A DNA stretch of 64,000 nucleotides from Sphingomonas parva (ex Maeng et al. 2020) (GTDB taxonomy: Bacteria; Pseudomonadota; Alphaproteobacteria; Sphingomonadales; Sphingomonadaceae), in the NCBI RefSeq assembly GCF_004564275.1, contig NZ_SPDV01000003.1:62001-126000 (forward strand), in the 5' to 3' direction. A program made the translations under genes and the position numbers. The notes under the pieces are model-generated. The model was not told the origin of the DNA. It did no database searches and saw nothing but the letters and a program-made list of their open reading frames with translations. Each line of letters begins with the position of its first letter. The first letter of the stretch is position 1. Positions 37,101 to 44,587 of the stretch are shown in pieces.

Positions 37101-37372
37101 AGGGTACCATGGAGCGGGTGAGGGCGGTGCTGATGACGGGCATCGTGCCTGCCATCGGCTTCGTCCCGATGGCGCTTGCGCATGGACGTGGCGCCGAGGT
37201 CCAGAAGCCGCTCGCGATCGTCGTGATCGGCGGTCTTATCGTGGCAACCATCATGACCCTCTACGTCCTTCCGGCGATCAGCCACCTGCTGCTGAAGGGA
37301 CGCGGCAAGAGGCATGTCACCGGAGAATATGACGATGTGAACCTGCTCGGCGGACCTCTGCCCGCCGAGTGA
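34121..37372 (+). CDS. czcA: CzcA-type heavy-metal RND efflux pump (module 2)
   Basis: A 1083-aa full-length HME-RND pump with the proton-relay motif LDFGLIVDGSIIIIEN in membrane segment 4. It is nearly the same protein as that of 21103-24354, with equal length and long identical blocks such as VRFRWAV and DITNKQVQINTQAPAFGPLD. At the DNA level the start regions also align base by base with scattered third-position changes, so the copies have diverged for some time. The stop lies 57 bp before the GTG start of the ATPase. Substrate: Co/Zn/Cd class by motif. Confidence 0.95.
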   Translation: MIDRLIDAAVRFRWAVIAFTLLVAAYGAFQLLRLPIDAVPDITNKQVQINTQAPAFGPLDMERLVTFPVETAMAGIPGLESTRSISRNGFSQVTVVFDDAVDIYFARQQVAERLNAAGESLPAGVQPQMGPLSTGLGEVLMYSVDFDRTATARSPKIPGRPGFQPDGSFLTPQGERLTDDVAKAGYLRTIQDWVIRPQLRSVPGLAGVDSIGGYEKQFVVEPDPSRLAAFGVSFSELAEALERGNISVGANFVQRAGEAFLVRADARVRDMDEVERTAIGTRNGVSVRVGDVANVRVGGDLRTGAASMNGREVVIGTALMLVGENSRIVAQAVAERLEQVKKSLPPGVVVNVVYDRSKLVDATIGTVEKNLTEGAILVAVALFLLLGNIRAAIIATLIIPLSFLLMAIGMNRVGVSGNLMSLGALDFGLIVDGSIIIIENCLLRLAERQHKENRLLALPERLHEVYIATKEMIRPTIFGQAIILLVFSPLLTFTGVEGKTFSPMAITVMLALVGAFILSLTFVPAMVAVLIRGKVAEKDVRAIAWFKRVYEPTLRGLVARPWKWVAGGIATLVLAGLVFTTLGREFIPTLDEGDLAMQSLRIPSTSLEQSKELQLQVERAVSTLPEVAFIYSKTGTAEVASDPMPQNASDSFIILKPKEQWPEGVESKDEVVERIQGKLKGLIGNAYEVSQPIEMRFNELIAGVRGDIAVKVFGDDMDQLAQVAGQISQAMSGVQGTADLKVEQTAGFPTLEVQFNRDAIARYGLSVQDVTDTVAAALGGREAGLVFEGDRRYDIVVRLANSTRNDLDAVGALPVLLRGEGGIRQSVPLRELASFGFSEGLNQVSRENGQRRVVVQANVRGRDLGSYVAEAQARVDKLKLPPGVTITWGGQFENLQAASARIAIIVPIVFALIFGLLFLALGGVMPSLAVYSAVPLGLAGGAFGLALAGLPFSISAAVGFIVLSGVTVLNGLVVMTSVRQRIDEGRAVDDAVVEGTMERVRAVLMTGIVPAIGFVPMALAHGRGAEVQKPLAIVVIGGLIVATIMTLYVLPAISHLLLKGRGKRHVTGEYDDVNLLGGPLPAE

Positions 37373-37428
37373 CCAACCGGGCCGGCAGCCGCAGCGCGCT
37401 GCCGGCCCAGCTTGCTGGAGAGATACAG

Positions 37429-39996
37429 GTGACGAAGCGCGAACGGCTCGATCTCCCGCTCCTTCTCCCCGACGTTCCGAACGAAGCGGATAGCTGCGTC
37501 GTGCGGCTTCTCACGGATCTTCGCGGAACCGATGGAATCTCCGAGGCGCACGTTGTCGGTGCCTCCGGCGCGGCTCCTCCCCAGTTGTGCGTGCATTATG
37601 ATCCCGGGACGACGAGCATTACCCGTATTCGCGACGCCGCCCGGCGCGCGGGAGCTTCACTGACGTCCCGCTACGGACATCTGGTCTGGGACGTGACCGG
37701 GATCAATGATCAACGGCGGGCTCGCACGGTCGCGGAGCATCTGTGCACCCTGAACGGCATCATCGAAGCCAATGCGACCGCAAGCGGAACGGTGCGGGCC
37801 GAGTTCGACCGCGAGCGGATCGACGAGCTCGAGATCCTTGGCGCCCTGACCCTCGTCGGCGTTGGACGCAGGAGCACGATCATCGCGGCCCCGCCTCGAC
37901 GGCATCCACGGACCGCCGCAGCGAAGGCGCAAGCTGGAAGTCGACATGGAGATCACATCCATGAACAGCACGGGCGCGCGCACGAGCACGCGGGCGAGCA
38001 CAGCCACGGCGGCCCCTTCGGTGCCAACACCGAGCTGATCTTCGCATTGATCTCCGGCGGCCTCCTGGCGGCAGGCTTCATCCTCTCCCGGACCGGTGCG
38101 GTAGCTGAGATCGTGCCGACCGGCCTGTATCTCGGCGCCTACCTGTTCGGTGGCTTCTACACGCTTCGCGAAGCGATCGATTCGCTGAAGCTCCGGCGCT
38201 TCGAGATCGATACGCTGATGCTGGTTGCGGCAGCGGGCGCTGCCGCCCTCGGGGCGTTTGCGGAGGGCGCACTGCTTCTCTTCCTGTTCAGCCTTGGCCA
38301 TGCTCTCGAGCATTATGCCATGGGCCGGGCGAAGCGTGCGATCGAGGCCTTGGCAAAACTCGCGCCGCAGACCGCCGTGGTCCGGCGCGGCCACTCCACG
38401 GAAGAGGTTCCTGTGGAAGCTCTGGCCGTCGGGGACATCGTTCTGGTCAAGCCCAATGAACGCCTTCCCGCCGACGGCTTCGTGGTAGAGGGGGCGAGCA
38501 GCGTGAACCAGGCGCCGGTCACCGGCGAGAGCGTTCCGGTCGAGAAGCGGCCCGTGGACGATGCTGCGGCAGCCGCTGCGGCTCCGGACCAGGTGGGCTC
38601 GGAATCGCGGGTGTTCGCCGGCACGATCAACGGGGCGGGGGCGCTCGCGCTTCGGGTCACCAGGCTCTCCTCCGAGTCGACACTGGCCAAGGTGGTCCAG
38701 ATGGTCAGCGAGGCGGAGACGCAGAAATCGCCCACCCAGCGCCTCACCGACCGGTTCGAGCGGATCTTCGTGCCGGCCGTTCTGGGCCTCGTAGTCCTGC
38801 TGCTTTTCGCCTGGGTGGTTGTGGATGAGCCGTTCCGCGACAGCTTCTACCGCGCGATGGCCGTGCTCGTCGCCGCGAGCCCCTGCGCCCTCGCCATTGC
38901 CACCCCGAGCGCGGTGCTCTCGGGCGTGGCGCGTGCTGCACGAGGCGGAGTCCTGATCAAGGGCGGCGCTGCGCTGGAGGATCTCGGCGCCCTGGGCGCG
39001 ATCGCCTTCGACAAGACCGGCACCCTCACTGAAGGCCGGCCTCGAGTCACGGATGTCGTCCCTGCCGAAGGAAGCACGGAAGAGGAGCTCCTCAGGATGG
39101 CGGTCGCCGTGGAGGCCCGGAGCGACCATCCGCTGGCAAGTGCGATCGTTCGAGATGGAGGGCAGCGCCTTCGGTCGCCGACGGCGGTCGCTTCTTCCGT
39201 TCGGTCGGTCATCGGGCGCGGCGTGGAGGCATCGGTAGAAGGGGAGACCGTGCACATCGGACGCGACGAGTTGTTCTCGGAGGTTGCAGGTCCCGGCTTG
39301 CCGCCCGCGGTCAAGGCCGCTGCGGATCGTCTTCGGGCCAGGGGTCGAACGATCATGATCGTCCGGCGCGGATCACACTATCTGGGGACGATCGGTCTGA
39401 TGGACACGCCGCGGGCGAACGCCCGCCTTACGACGCTTCAGCTTCGGGGGCTCGGCATCGATCGAATGATCATGTTGTCGGGTGACAATCAGCGAGTGGC
39501 GCAAGCCGTCGCCGGCACCGTGGGGATCCAGGAAGCCTGGGGCGACCTCATGCCGGAGGACAAGGTCGACGCGATCAAGAAGCTCAAGGCTCAGGCAAAG
39601 GTCGCAATGGTCGGTGACGGCGTCAACGACGCTCCAGCGATGGCGAACGCGACTGTTGGAATTTCGATGGGGGCCGCAGGATCGGATGTCGCGCTGGAGA
39701 CCGCCGACGTGGCGCTGATGGCGGACGACCTCGCCAAGCTCCCGTTCGCGGTAGGGCTCAGCCGGCAGGCACGCGGCATCATCCGCCAGAACGTGTTCGT
39801 CAGCCTGGGCGTGGTCGCCGTCCTGCTGCCTGCGACGATCCTCGGGCTCGGGATTGGGCCGGCCGTGTTGGCCCACGAGGGCTCCACCCTCGTCGTCGTG
39901 TTCAACGCACTGCGTCTGCTCGCCTTCCGCGAGCCTTATGGAGAAGCGAAGCATGCTATCGAGAACCCGCCAGCACGGCCGGTCCGGGCAAGTTGA
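37429..39996 (+). CDS. P1B-4-type heavy-metal P-type ATPase (module 2)
   Basis: An 855-aa ATPase. The GTG at 37429 is preferred over the one at 37369, because the first conserved block (TKRERLDLPLLLP) starts here as in module 1 and GGAGAG lies upstream. It has DKTGTLT, TGES, SDHPLA and MVGDGVNDAP, with the P1B-4 pair SPC and HEGST in the membrane. The N-terminal 150 residues are HMA-like without CxxC. The linker is richer in His than in module 1 (HGDHIHEQHGRAHEHAGEHS). Probable export of Co2+, Zn2+ or Fe2+ to the periplasm, where CzcCBA could pass it out. Confidence 0.93.
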   Translation: MTKRERLDLPLLLPDVPNEADSCVVRLLTDLRGTDGISEAHVVGASGAAPPQLCVHYDPGTTSITRIRDAARRAGASLTSRYGHLVWDVTGINDQRRARTVAEHLCTLNGIIEANATASGTVRAEFDRERIDELEILGALTLVGVGRRSTIIAAPPRRHPRTAAAKAQAGSRHGDHIHEQHGRAHEHAGEHSHGGPFGANTELIFALISGGLLAAGFILSRTGAVAEIVPTGLYLGAYLFGGFYTLREAIDSLKLRRFEIDTLMLVAAAGAAALGAFAEGALLLFLFSLGHALEHYAMGRAKRAIEALAKLAPQTAVVRRGHSTEEVPVEALAVGDIVLVKPNERLPADGFVVEGASSVNQAPVTGESVPVEKRPVDDAAAAAAAPDQVGSESRVFAGTINGAGALALRVTRLSSESTLAKVVQMVSEAETQKSPTQRLTDRFERIFVPAVLGLVVLLLFAWVVVDEPFRDSFYRAMAVLVAASPCALAIATPSAVLSGVARAARGGVLIKGGAALEDLGALGAIAFDKTGTLTEGRPRVTDVVPAEGSTEEELLRMAVAVEARSDHPLASAIVRDGGQRLRSPTAVASSVRSVIGRGVEASVEGETVHIGRDELFSEVAGPGLPPAVKAAADRLRARGRTIMIVRRGSHYLGTIGLMDTPRANARLTTLQLRGLGIDRMIMLSGDNQRVAQAVAGTVGIQEAWGDLMPEDKVDAIKKLKAQAKVAMVGDGVNDAPAMANATVGISMGAAGSDVALETADVALMADDLAKLPFAVGLSRQARGIIRQNVFVSLGVVAVLLPATILGLGIGPAVLAHEGSTLVVVFNALRLLAFREPYGEAKHAIENPPARPVRAS

Positions 39997-40132
39997 GGCG
40001 GCGGGCACGCGAGCGTCGGGGAGCTGGTTGCTTGCCTGTATCGGCGGAGACCGATGGCTGCCGCGCGGCTCGCGAGCACTGATGTGGTCGGCCAGGCGCC
40101 CTGCGAGGCCATGTTCATGAGGAGGGACACGC

Positions 40133-41026
40133 ATGGAAAAGGCTAGTCACGGCCACTCCGCCAGCGGGAGCGCGCGTCAGCTGACGATCGCCCTGTGCCT
40201 GACCGGTGGGTTTCTCCTTGCCGAGGTCGCGGGCGCGATCATCTTCAAGAGCCTGGCGTTGCTCTCCGATGCGGCGCACATGTTCACGGACGCCTCGGCC
40301 TTGGCGGTGGCGCTGGCCGCCATCCGCATCGGACAGCGACCTGCGGACGACGTGAGGACCTACGGCTATCGCCGCTTCGAGATCCTTGCGGCCGCCTTCA
40401 ACGCGCTGCTGCTCTTTGCCGTTGCCGGGTACATTCTTTTCGAAGGCGTTCAGCGGCTCCGTAACCCTGAGCCGGTCCAGTCGACCGGCATGCTGGTGGT
40501 CGCCGGCATCGGCCTGATCGTGAACCTCGTCGCGATGCGGATCCTGGCCTCCGGCAAGGATGCCAGCCTCAACATCAAGGGTGCCTATCTCGAGGTCTGG
40601 GCCGATCTCCTCGGTTCCGCCGGGGTCATTGTCGGCGCGGTCGTCATCATGCTGACAGGTTGGCTGTGGGTCGATCCGGTCATTGCGATCATCATTGGCC
40701 TCTGGGTGTTGCCGCGGACGTGGACCCTGCTCAAGGACACCACCAGAATCCTCCTCGAAGGCGTGCCCGAAGGCATCACGCTGGCCGAGATCCGCTCCGC
40801 GATCGAGCAGATTCCCGGCGCCAGCGCAGTTCACGATCTGCACGTCTGGTCTGTCACGAGCGATGAAGTCAGTGCCTCGGCGCACATCGTGATCGCCGGG
40901 GAGAAGGAGCCTGAGGAGGTGCGGCTGGCCGCTGCAGCCGTGCTCAAGGAGCGATTCAATATCGGCCACGTCACCCTCCAGGCGGAGCGAGTCAGTTGCA
41001 GGCCGGAAGACGGCGCTCACGCTTGA
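40133..41026 (+). CDS. CDF-family cation efflux protein, CzcD-like (module 2)
   Basis: A 297-aa transporter with six membrane segments, a His-containing N-terminus (SHGHSASG), the segment-2 motif SDAAHMFTDAS and the segment-5 motif YLEVWADLLGS, the form seen in CzcD. The cytosolic domain has AVHDLHVWSVTSDE. It differs more from the module 1 CDF than the other module members differ from each other (VWADL here, LHNVSD there), so this slot may have been replaced in one module. A GAGG-type site precedes the ATG. It lies 136 bp after the ATPase stop. Confidence 0.92.
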   Translation: MEKASHGHSASGSARQLTIALCLTGGFLLAEVAGAIIFKSLALLSDAAHMFTDASALAVALAAIRIGQRPADDVRTYGYRRFEILAAAFNALLLFAVAGYILFEGVQRLRNPEPVQSTGMLVVAGIGLIVNLVAMRILASGKDASLNIKGAYLEVWADLLGSAGVIVGAVVIMLTGWLWVDPVIAIIIGLWVLPRTWTLLKDTTRILLEGVPEGITLAEIRSAIEQIPGASAVHDLHVWSVTSDEVSASAHIVIAGEKEPEEVRLAAAAVLKERFNIGHVTLQAERVSCRPEDGAHA

Positions 41027-41059
41027 GGTGACTGTGGACCGTGAGATGCGGGATTATCG

Positions 41060-41566
41060 ATGATGATTGACGTTGTGGAGGAGATCGACATTCCGGCGAG
41101 CCAGCATAAGGTCTGGACCGCGCTCACTGACTTCTCATCTTACAAAAAATGGCACCCGTACGTGAGGATTGATGGTTCCTCGCTGACTGGTGAGAAGGTC
41201 CGCTACACCTTCGTCAGGAACAGCCGTGGGAAGCTTGCGACAACGGAGGCTACGCTGTCCGTCTGTAGTGCCCCACGGGAAATCGACATTGAAATCGGAT
41301 GGGAAAGGGTGCTGCTTGTAACAGAGTGGTATCTGCTCGAGCCTGTTAGGAATGGCGTTCGCCTGAAGCACGGGCTGCGCTTCTCAGGTTTGCTCGCCTC
41401 CCTCGCAGGTCCGATATTGCGCCGTTGTCATCCCGATTGGTTCTATCTCAGACGGCCGATCGTTTCTCTGAGGAAGTATCTGGCGCGATCCAGGGGCGAT
41501 GGCGACGCTCGTCGGAGACGACAATCCGCCGCACGAACCTCATCCTCACAAAGGCCCTTGCCGTGA
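41060..41566 (+). CDS. SRPBCC-fold protein closing metal module 2
   Basis: A 168-aa protein with the same fold signs as 16943-17434: IDIPASQHKVWTALTDF, KWHPYVRIDG, KVRYTFVRN and LKHGLRFSGLL, then a basic C-terminal tail. It begins with two consecutive ATG codons (41060 and 41063). The stop overlaps the GTG start of the next gene (GTGA). SRPBCC proteins bind hydrophobic ligands; why one should end each Czc/ATPase/CDF module is not known to me. Confidence 0.78.
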   Translation: MMIDVVEEIDIPASQHKVWTALTDFSSYKKWHPYVRIDGSSLTGEKVRYTFVRNSRGKLATTEATLSVCSAPREIDIEIGWERVLLVTEWYLLEPVRNGVRLKHGLRFSGLLASLAGPILRRCHPDWFYLRRPIVSLRKYLARSRGDGDARRRRQSAARTSSSQRPLP

Positions 41567-42015
41567 CCAGCTTCGAAGACATTTTGCTCCGCCTGGGCTG
41601 TGCGACGGTCGTTGGGCTCTTGCTCGGGCTCGATCGCGAGATCAGGGGTGTTTCAGCGGGTCTTCGCACGCACGCTCTGGTTGGCCTCAGCGCCGCGGCG
41701 ATAACCCTCTCGGCGCTCGTTCTCCATGATACGCTCGATGCCGATGGGCAGACCCGGACGGACCCCTTGCGGGTCGTACAGGGGCTGGCGCAGGCGATCG
41801 GTTTCATCGCTGCCGGGCTTATCTTCGTCTCCAGAGACCAGGTCCGCAACGTCACGTCGGCGGCGAACATCTGGCTGACCACTGCGGTCGGCATCGCTGC
41901 CGGAGCCGGTCAGTTCGCCATCGTCCTGGCCACGACCGTCTTCGGCATCGTGATCGTGACCGTCGTCCGGCTGGGGGAGCGCTATTTGCCGAGGGTGGAC
42001 GCCGATGCCGATTGA
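41563..42015 (+). CDS. MgtC/SapB-family membrane protein
   Basis: A 150-aa membrane protein, GTG start at 41563 overlapping the SRPBCC stop (GTGA). The MgtC domain motif is clear: CATVVGLLLGLDREIRG and GLRTHALVGLSAAAI, followed by three more hydrophobic segments (GLAQAIGFIAAGLIF, NIWLTTAVGIAAGAG, ATTVFGIVIVTVV). The soluble C-terminal domain of some MgtC proteins is absent. MgtC proteins act in adaptation to low Mg2+ and can modulate ATP synthase or transporters. Here coupling to the metal module suggests a role in divalent-cation homeostasis. Confidence 0.85.
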   Translation: MTSFEDILLRLGCATVVGLLLGLDREIRGVSAGLRTHALVGLSAAAITLSALVLHDTLDADGQTRTDPLRVVQGLAQAIGFIAAGLIFVSRDQVRNVTSAANIWLTTAVGIAAGAGQFAIVLATTVFGIVIVTVVRLGERYLPRVDADAD

Positions 42016-42226
42016 TCCAGACGCCCCGAAGGACCAGGCCGGCGGCGCTTCGCCCGAGGACGAGATCGAGTATTTCCAGGCCCGTGCCGAACAGGAGCTG
42101 GAACTTGCTCAGAAGGCGAATGCGCCTGAAGTGGTTGCCGCTCACTTCGAGATGGCCAGCGAATACCTGGAGCGCGTCGCGGCCCTGCAGCGTGCGATCG
42201 ACGACGACCATAGCCAGCACTCGTAG
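42005..42226 (+). CDS. Small acidic hypothetical protein
   Basis: A 73-aa protein starting 11 bp inside the end of the MgtC-like gene. It is highly charged and probably helical (EDEIEYFQARAEQELELAQ, VAAHFEMASEYLERVAALQ). The end HSQHS has two His. No signal peptide. The overlap suggests co-translation with the MgtC-like protein. Function unknown. Confidence 0.65.
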   Translation: MPIDPDAPKDQAGGASPEDEIEYFQARAEQELELAQKANAPEVVAAHFEMASEYLERVAALQRAIDDDHSQHS

Positions 42227-42357
42227 GAGAAGCGCCAGAGCTGCCGTCCGCCGTTTGTCCTGCTCCCCGGGGTCCGGTCGATCGTCCAGAGTTTGCGGTT
42301 GCTGAGGCCCGTCTGGAAGCGCAATGCTGTCGACTTGGCAGGCGCCAGGAGGATGGA

Positions 42358-42831
42358 ATGATCGGGAAGACGACAGTCGGGGCCGTGTTGACGGCTATTC
42401 CGCTCGCTGCACTGGGCGGTTGCGCGACCTACCCGCAAGAACCGCCCCCCATGGTCTATTACGAAGTGCCGTGCGACGCTCCAGGGGCATTCCGGGCAGA
42501 CCTATACCCGGCGGGGCCAACGCCCCCGTCGGCGGCCAAGGATGCCGCATCCGAGCCACTCCCGAGTTCAACTCCCGAGGCCGACCGGATCCCGGCAGAT
42601 CAGGGAGCTCAGGCACCGCTTTGCCTGGCCAGGGTGGAAAGCCTGCCGCGGGGTTACTCTCGGCGAGCCTATGCTTACTACGGCAACGGTTGGCGGCCCT
42701 ATCGAAGCCACGTCTATTTCGGGTTCGGCTTGGGAGGGGGTCACTTCGGAGGCGGTCACTTCGGAGGCCGCGGCGGACATCATGGCGGCGGGCACCATGG
42801 CGGCGGGCACCATGGCGGAAGCCATCACTGA
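42358..42831 (+). CDS. Lipoprotein with Gly/His-rich tail
   Basis: A 157-aa lipoprotein (lipobox LAALGGC; signal MIGKTTVGAVLTAIP). The middle is Pro/Ala-rich and low in complexity. The last 45 residues are repeats of GGGHFGGGHFGG and HHGGGHHGG type, a strong candidate for Zn, Ni or Cu binding in the periplasm or at the outer membrane. Two Cys residues lie in the middle (EVPCDA, PLCLAR). It is separated from the upstream small gene by 130 bp, so it may have its own promoter. Confidence 0.75.
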   Translation: MIGKTTVGAVLTAIPLAALGGCATYPQEPPPMVYYEVPCDAPGAFRADLYPAGPTPPSAAKDAASEPLPSSTPEADRIPADQGAQAPLCLARVESLPRGYSRRAYAYYGNGWRPYRSHVYFGFGLGGGHFGGGHFGGRGGHHGGGHHGGGHHGGSHH

Positions 42832-42944
42832 CCCGACAGGGCTACTGCCATAGGGCATCGGCAAGCCGGGTGCGGGATGGCTCCCACAGCAGATCCACTC
42901 GCTACACCTCCTGATGTAGGTGGCCCGCGCCTGGGTCGCCTGAG

Positions 42945-43421
42945 CTATCGTACAAACCACGAAACCATCGCGATGAGCAGCACTCCTGCCACGCCCCCGG
43001 TCAGCGCAAGGCGGAAGATCATTCGTTCCGATCGCTTGTCGGCGACGTTGCGCACCCTGTGAGCCACGTCTCGCGCGGTTCGCGATCGGACGGTGCGTTT
43101 CAGACCGAAGATCCGCGCCGCATCCATTTCGGACAGCTCGAAGAACGCAATTGCGTCTTGAACCCGTTCGCTCCGCAAGCCCCAGATCCGCAGGATGGAA
43201 TCCGCGTGCGCGATGCTCAACGGCGAATTCTCCACCATCATCGTGGCGCGTTCGACCGCGCTGGCGCCCATCAAGGGAACGAGGGCGCAGATCCGGTCCG
43301 GATCGCAGTCCAGCACCTCCGCCCAGCGGAGAAGGCGCTCTTGCCTCGTAGTGCTTACTGGTGGTGGCTCCACGGTGGCCGCCGCCCGCCGGCGGTGGAA
43401 GGGGTTCATCGTCGTCGGCAT
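42945..43421 (-). CDS. Tail-anchored hypothetical protein
   Basis: A 158-aa protein with a basic N-terminus (MNPFHRRRAA), a helical soluble region (RWAEVLDCDPDRICALVPLM, FELSEMDAARIFGLKR) and one C-terminal membrane helix (LALTGGVAGVLLIAMVSW). Tail anchoring in the inner membrane is likely. The start may be a few codons further in (MNPF). It is the only minus-strand gene between two secreted His-rich protein genes. No family recognised. Confidence 0.65.
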   Translation of the reverse strand: MPTTMNPFHRRRAAATVEPPPVSTTRQERLLRWAEVLDCDPDRICALVPLMGASAVERATMMVENSPLSIAHADSILRIWGLRSERVQDAIAFFELSEMDAARIFGLKRTVRSRTARDVAHRVRNVADKRSERMIFRLALTGGVAGVLLIAMVSWFVR

Positions 43422-43611
43422 CGGGACGACAATATCAGCTGCAGTCCAGCGGTTCCATCAGCAGCCGGGGCTTCGTGATGGGCTAGGCGGTCCTTTCGTT
43501 TGCATCTCTTCACGTGTCGAAATTCCAGTCCGGTTCAGCGCAAATTCACACCTGCAGCGACAATTATCCTTTATTCTCCGAGCTGTAGGCATGCGTGACG
43601 GGAGAGGATAC

Positions 43612-43938
43612 ATGAACAGGAAATTTGTTCTCGGCTTGGTGGCTGCGGCAGTGGCCGCTCTTACGGCGAGCCCGGCGCTCGCACGAGGCGGGCATGGCGG
43701 CGGGCACCATCGTGGCGGGCACGGCGGCATCAGCATCCACCTTGGCGGCGGCTATGGCGGCCCGCTCTATCGCAGCCGCAGCTATGCGCGCCCGGCCTAT
43801 TACGATCCCTATTACGGCGATCCTTATGGCTACTACGATCGCCGTTCTTATTACGGGTCCCGCTCATACTACGGAAATGATCGCCACCACCGCAGGGGGC
43901 ACTCGCGGCACGGTCGCCACCATCGTCGCTGGCACTGA
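43612..43938 (+). CDS. Secreted Gly/His/Tyr-rich protein
   Basis: A 108-aa protein with a strong ribosome-binding site (GGGAGAGGATAC before ATG), a clean signal peptide (VLGLVAAAVAALTASPALA) and a mature part made of GGHGGGHHRGGHGG, many Tyr residues (YYDPYYGDPYGYYD) and a His/Arg-rich end. The composition suggests metal binding or an unstructured envelope protein. It resembles in style, but not in sequence, the lipoprotein at 42358-42831. The open frame continues upstream to 43195, but that part is antisense to another gene and is not coding. Confidence 0.75.
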   Translation: MNRKFVLGLVAAAVAALTASPALARGGHGGGHHRGGHGGISIHLGGGYGGPLYRSRSYARPAYYDPYYGDPYGYYDRRSYYGSRSYYGNDRHHRRGHSRHGRHHRRWH

Positions 43939-44206
43939 AATAGGTCGATGCGGGCGGTGATCGGCACCGTCCGGACGTACTCGGATGCGCGACCCGCCGT
44001 ATGATCCAGATCGGCAAGGGGTTCCGCGCAGTCAGACTGTCACGACCACGGCGTGCTTATTGGAGCAGATCTCTTCATCGCGTTCGTCGATCGGTGACGC
44101 GAGGCGAGTCCAAGGTCGCCGGTCGGTTGGCGCCTGCTCTTCAACCCTTCCTGAGGGTTCGATCGCGCTGGGCTGAGTTCTTCAGCCGCTGCGTTGCACC
44201 CGGGGA

Positions 44207-44587
44207 TCAGTCCCTGCCGGGCGCGTGCGTGACCCGGATCTCGTCGACCATCTCGGGGGGAACGTCGAGTTTCGCGCGGAATGTCGATCCGGGCAAACGG
44301 TACCTGCCCATCACCGACCAATGGCTGTCTTTCACGCCGCGCAGCTTCCCACCTCCCCATGCTTCAAGATGGAGGTGCCCCCAGACGGGGCGCTGCTGCT
44401 GCGAGCGGCGTTCAACACGGCCTCGCACCAGGATTGCGTTCCCACGGCTTTCGATGTGGGCTTCGGTGATCTTGAGCAGACGGCTGGACGTGGTCGAGAC
44501 GGTCGCGCCGACTTGTGGCGCCGTCGCGGCGGCGCAGCCGGGCAGGGCAAGACCAAGCAACAGAATGCGAACTGGCCATTTACGCAT
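44207..44587 (-). CDS. Small lipoprotein of the WGHLH-EAWG family (second copy)
   Basis: A 126-aa lipoprotein (signal MRKWPVRILLLGLALPGC). The mature part repeats the block order of the module 1 protein at 24351-24761: LLKITEAHIES, VRGRVERR, VWGHLHLEAWGGG, FRAKLDVPPEMVDEIRVTH. Here the gene stands alone downstream of module 2 and on the opposite strand to it, whereas in module 1 it lies between czcB and czcA. It may still serve the module 2 pump, or it may have been moved. Confidence 0.75.
   Translation of the reverse strand: MRKWPVRILLLGLALPGCAAATAPQVGATVSTTSSRLLKITEAHIESRGNAILVRGRVERRSQQQRPVWGHLHLEAWGGGKLRGVKDSHWSVMGRYRLPGSTFRAKLDVPPEMVDEIRVTHAPGRD

Noticed and set aside
33923-37315. Very long minus-strand open frame (1130 codons) opposite czcA of module 2
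   Set aside because: It mirrors the czcA reading frame; the product is full of H, R, D and Q and has no domains. It is a GC-rich antisense shadow.
37657-39255. Minus-strand frame of 532 codons opposite the module 2 ATPase
   Set aside because: Antisense to well-conserved ATPase motifs; no domain of its own.
43195-43611. Upstream extension of the Gly/His/Tyr-rich protein
   Set aside because: Lies opposite the tail-anchored protein gene; the ribosome-binding site and signal peptide place the start at 43612.
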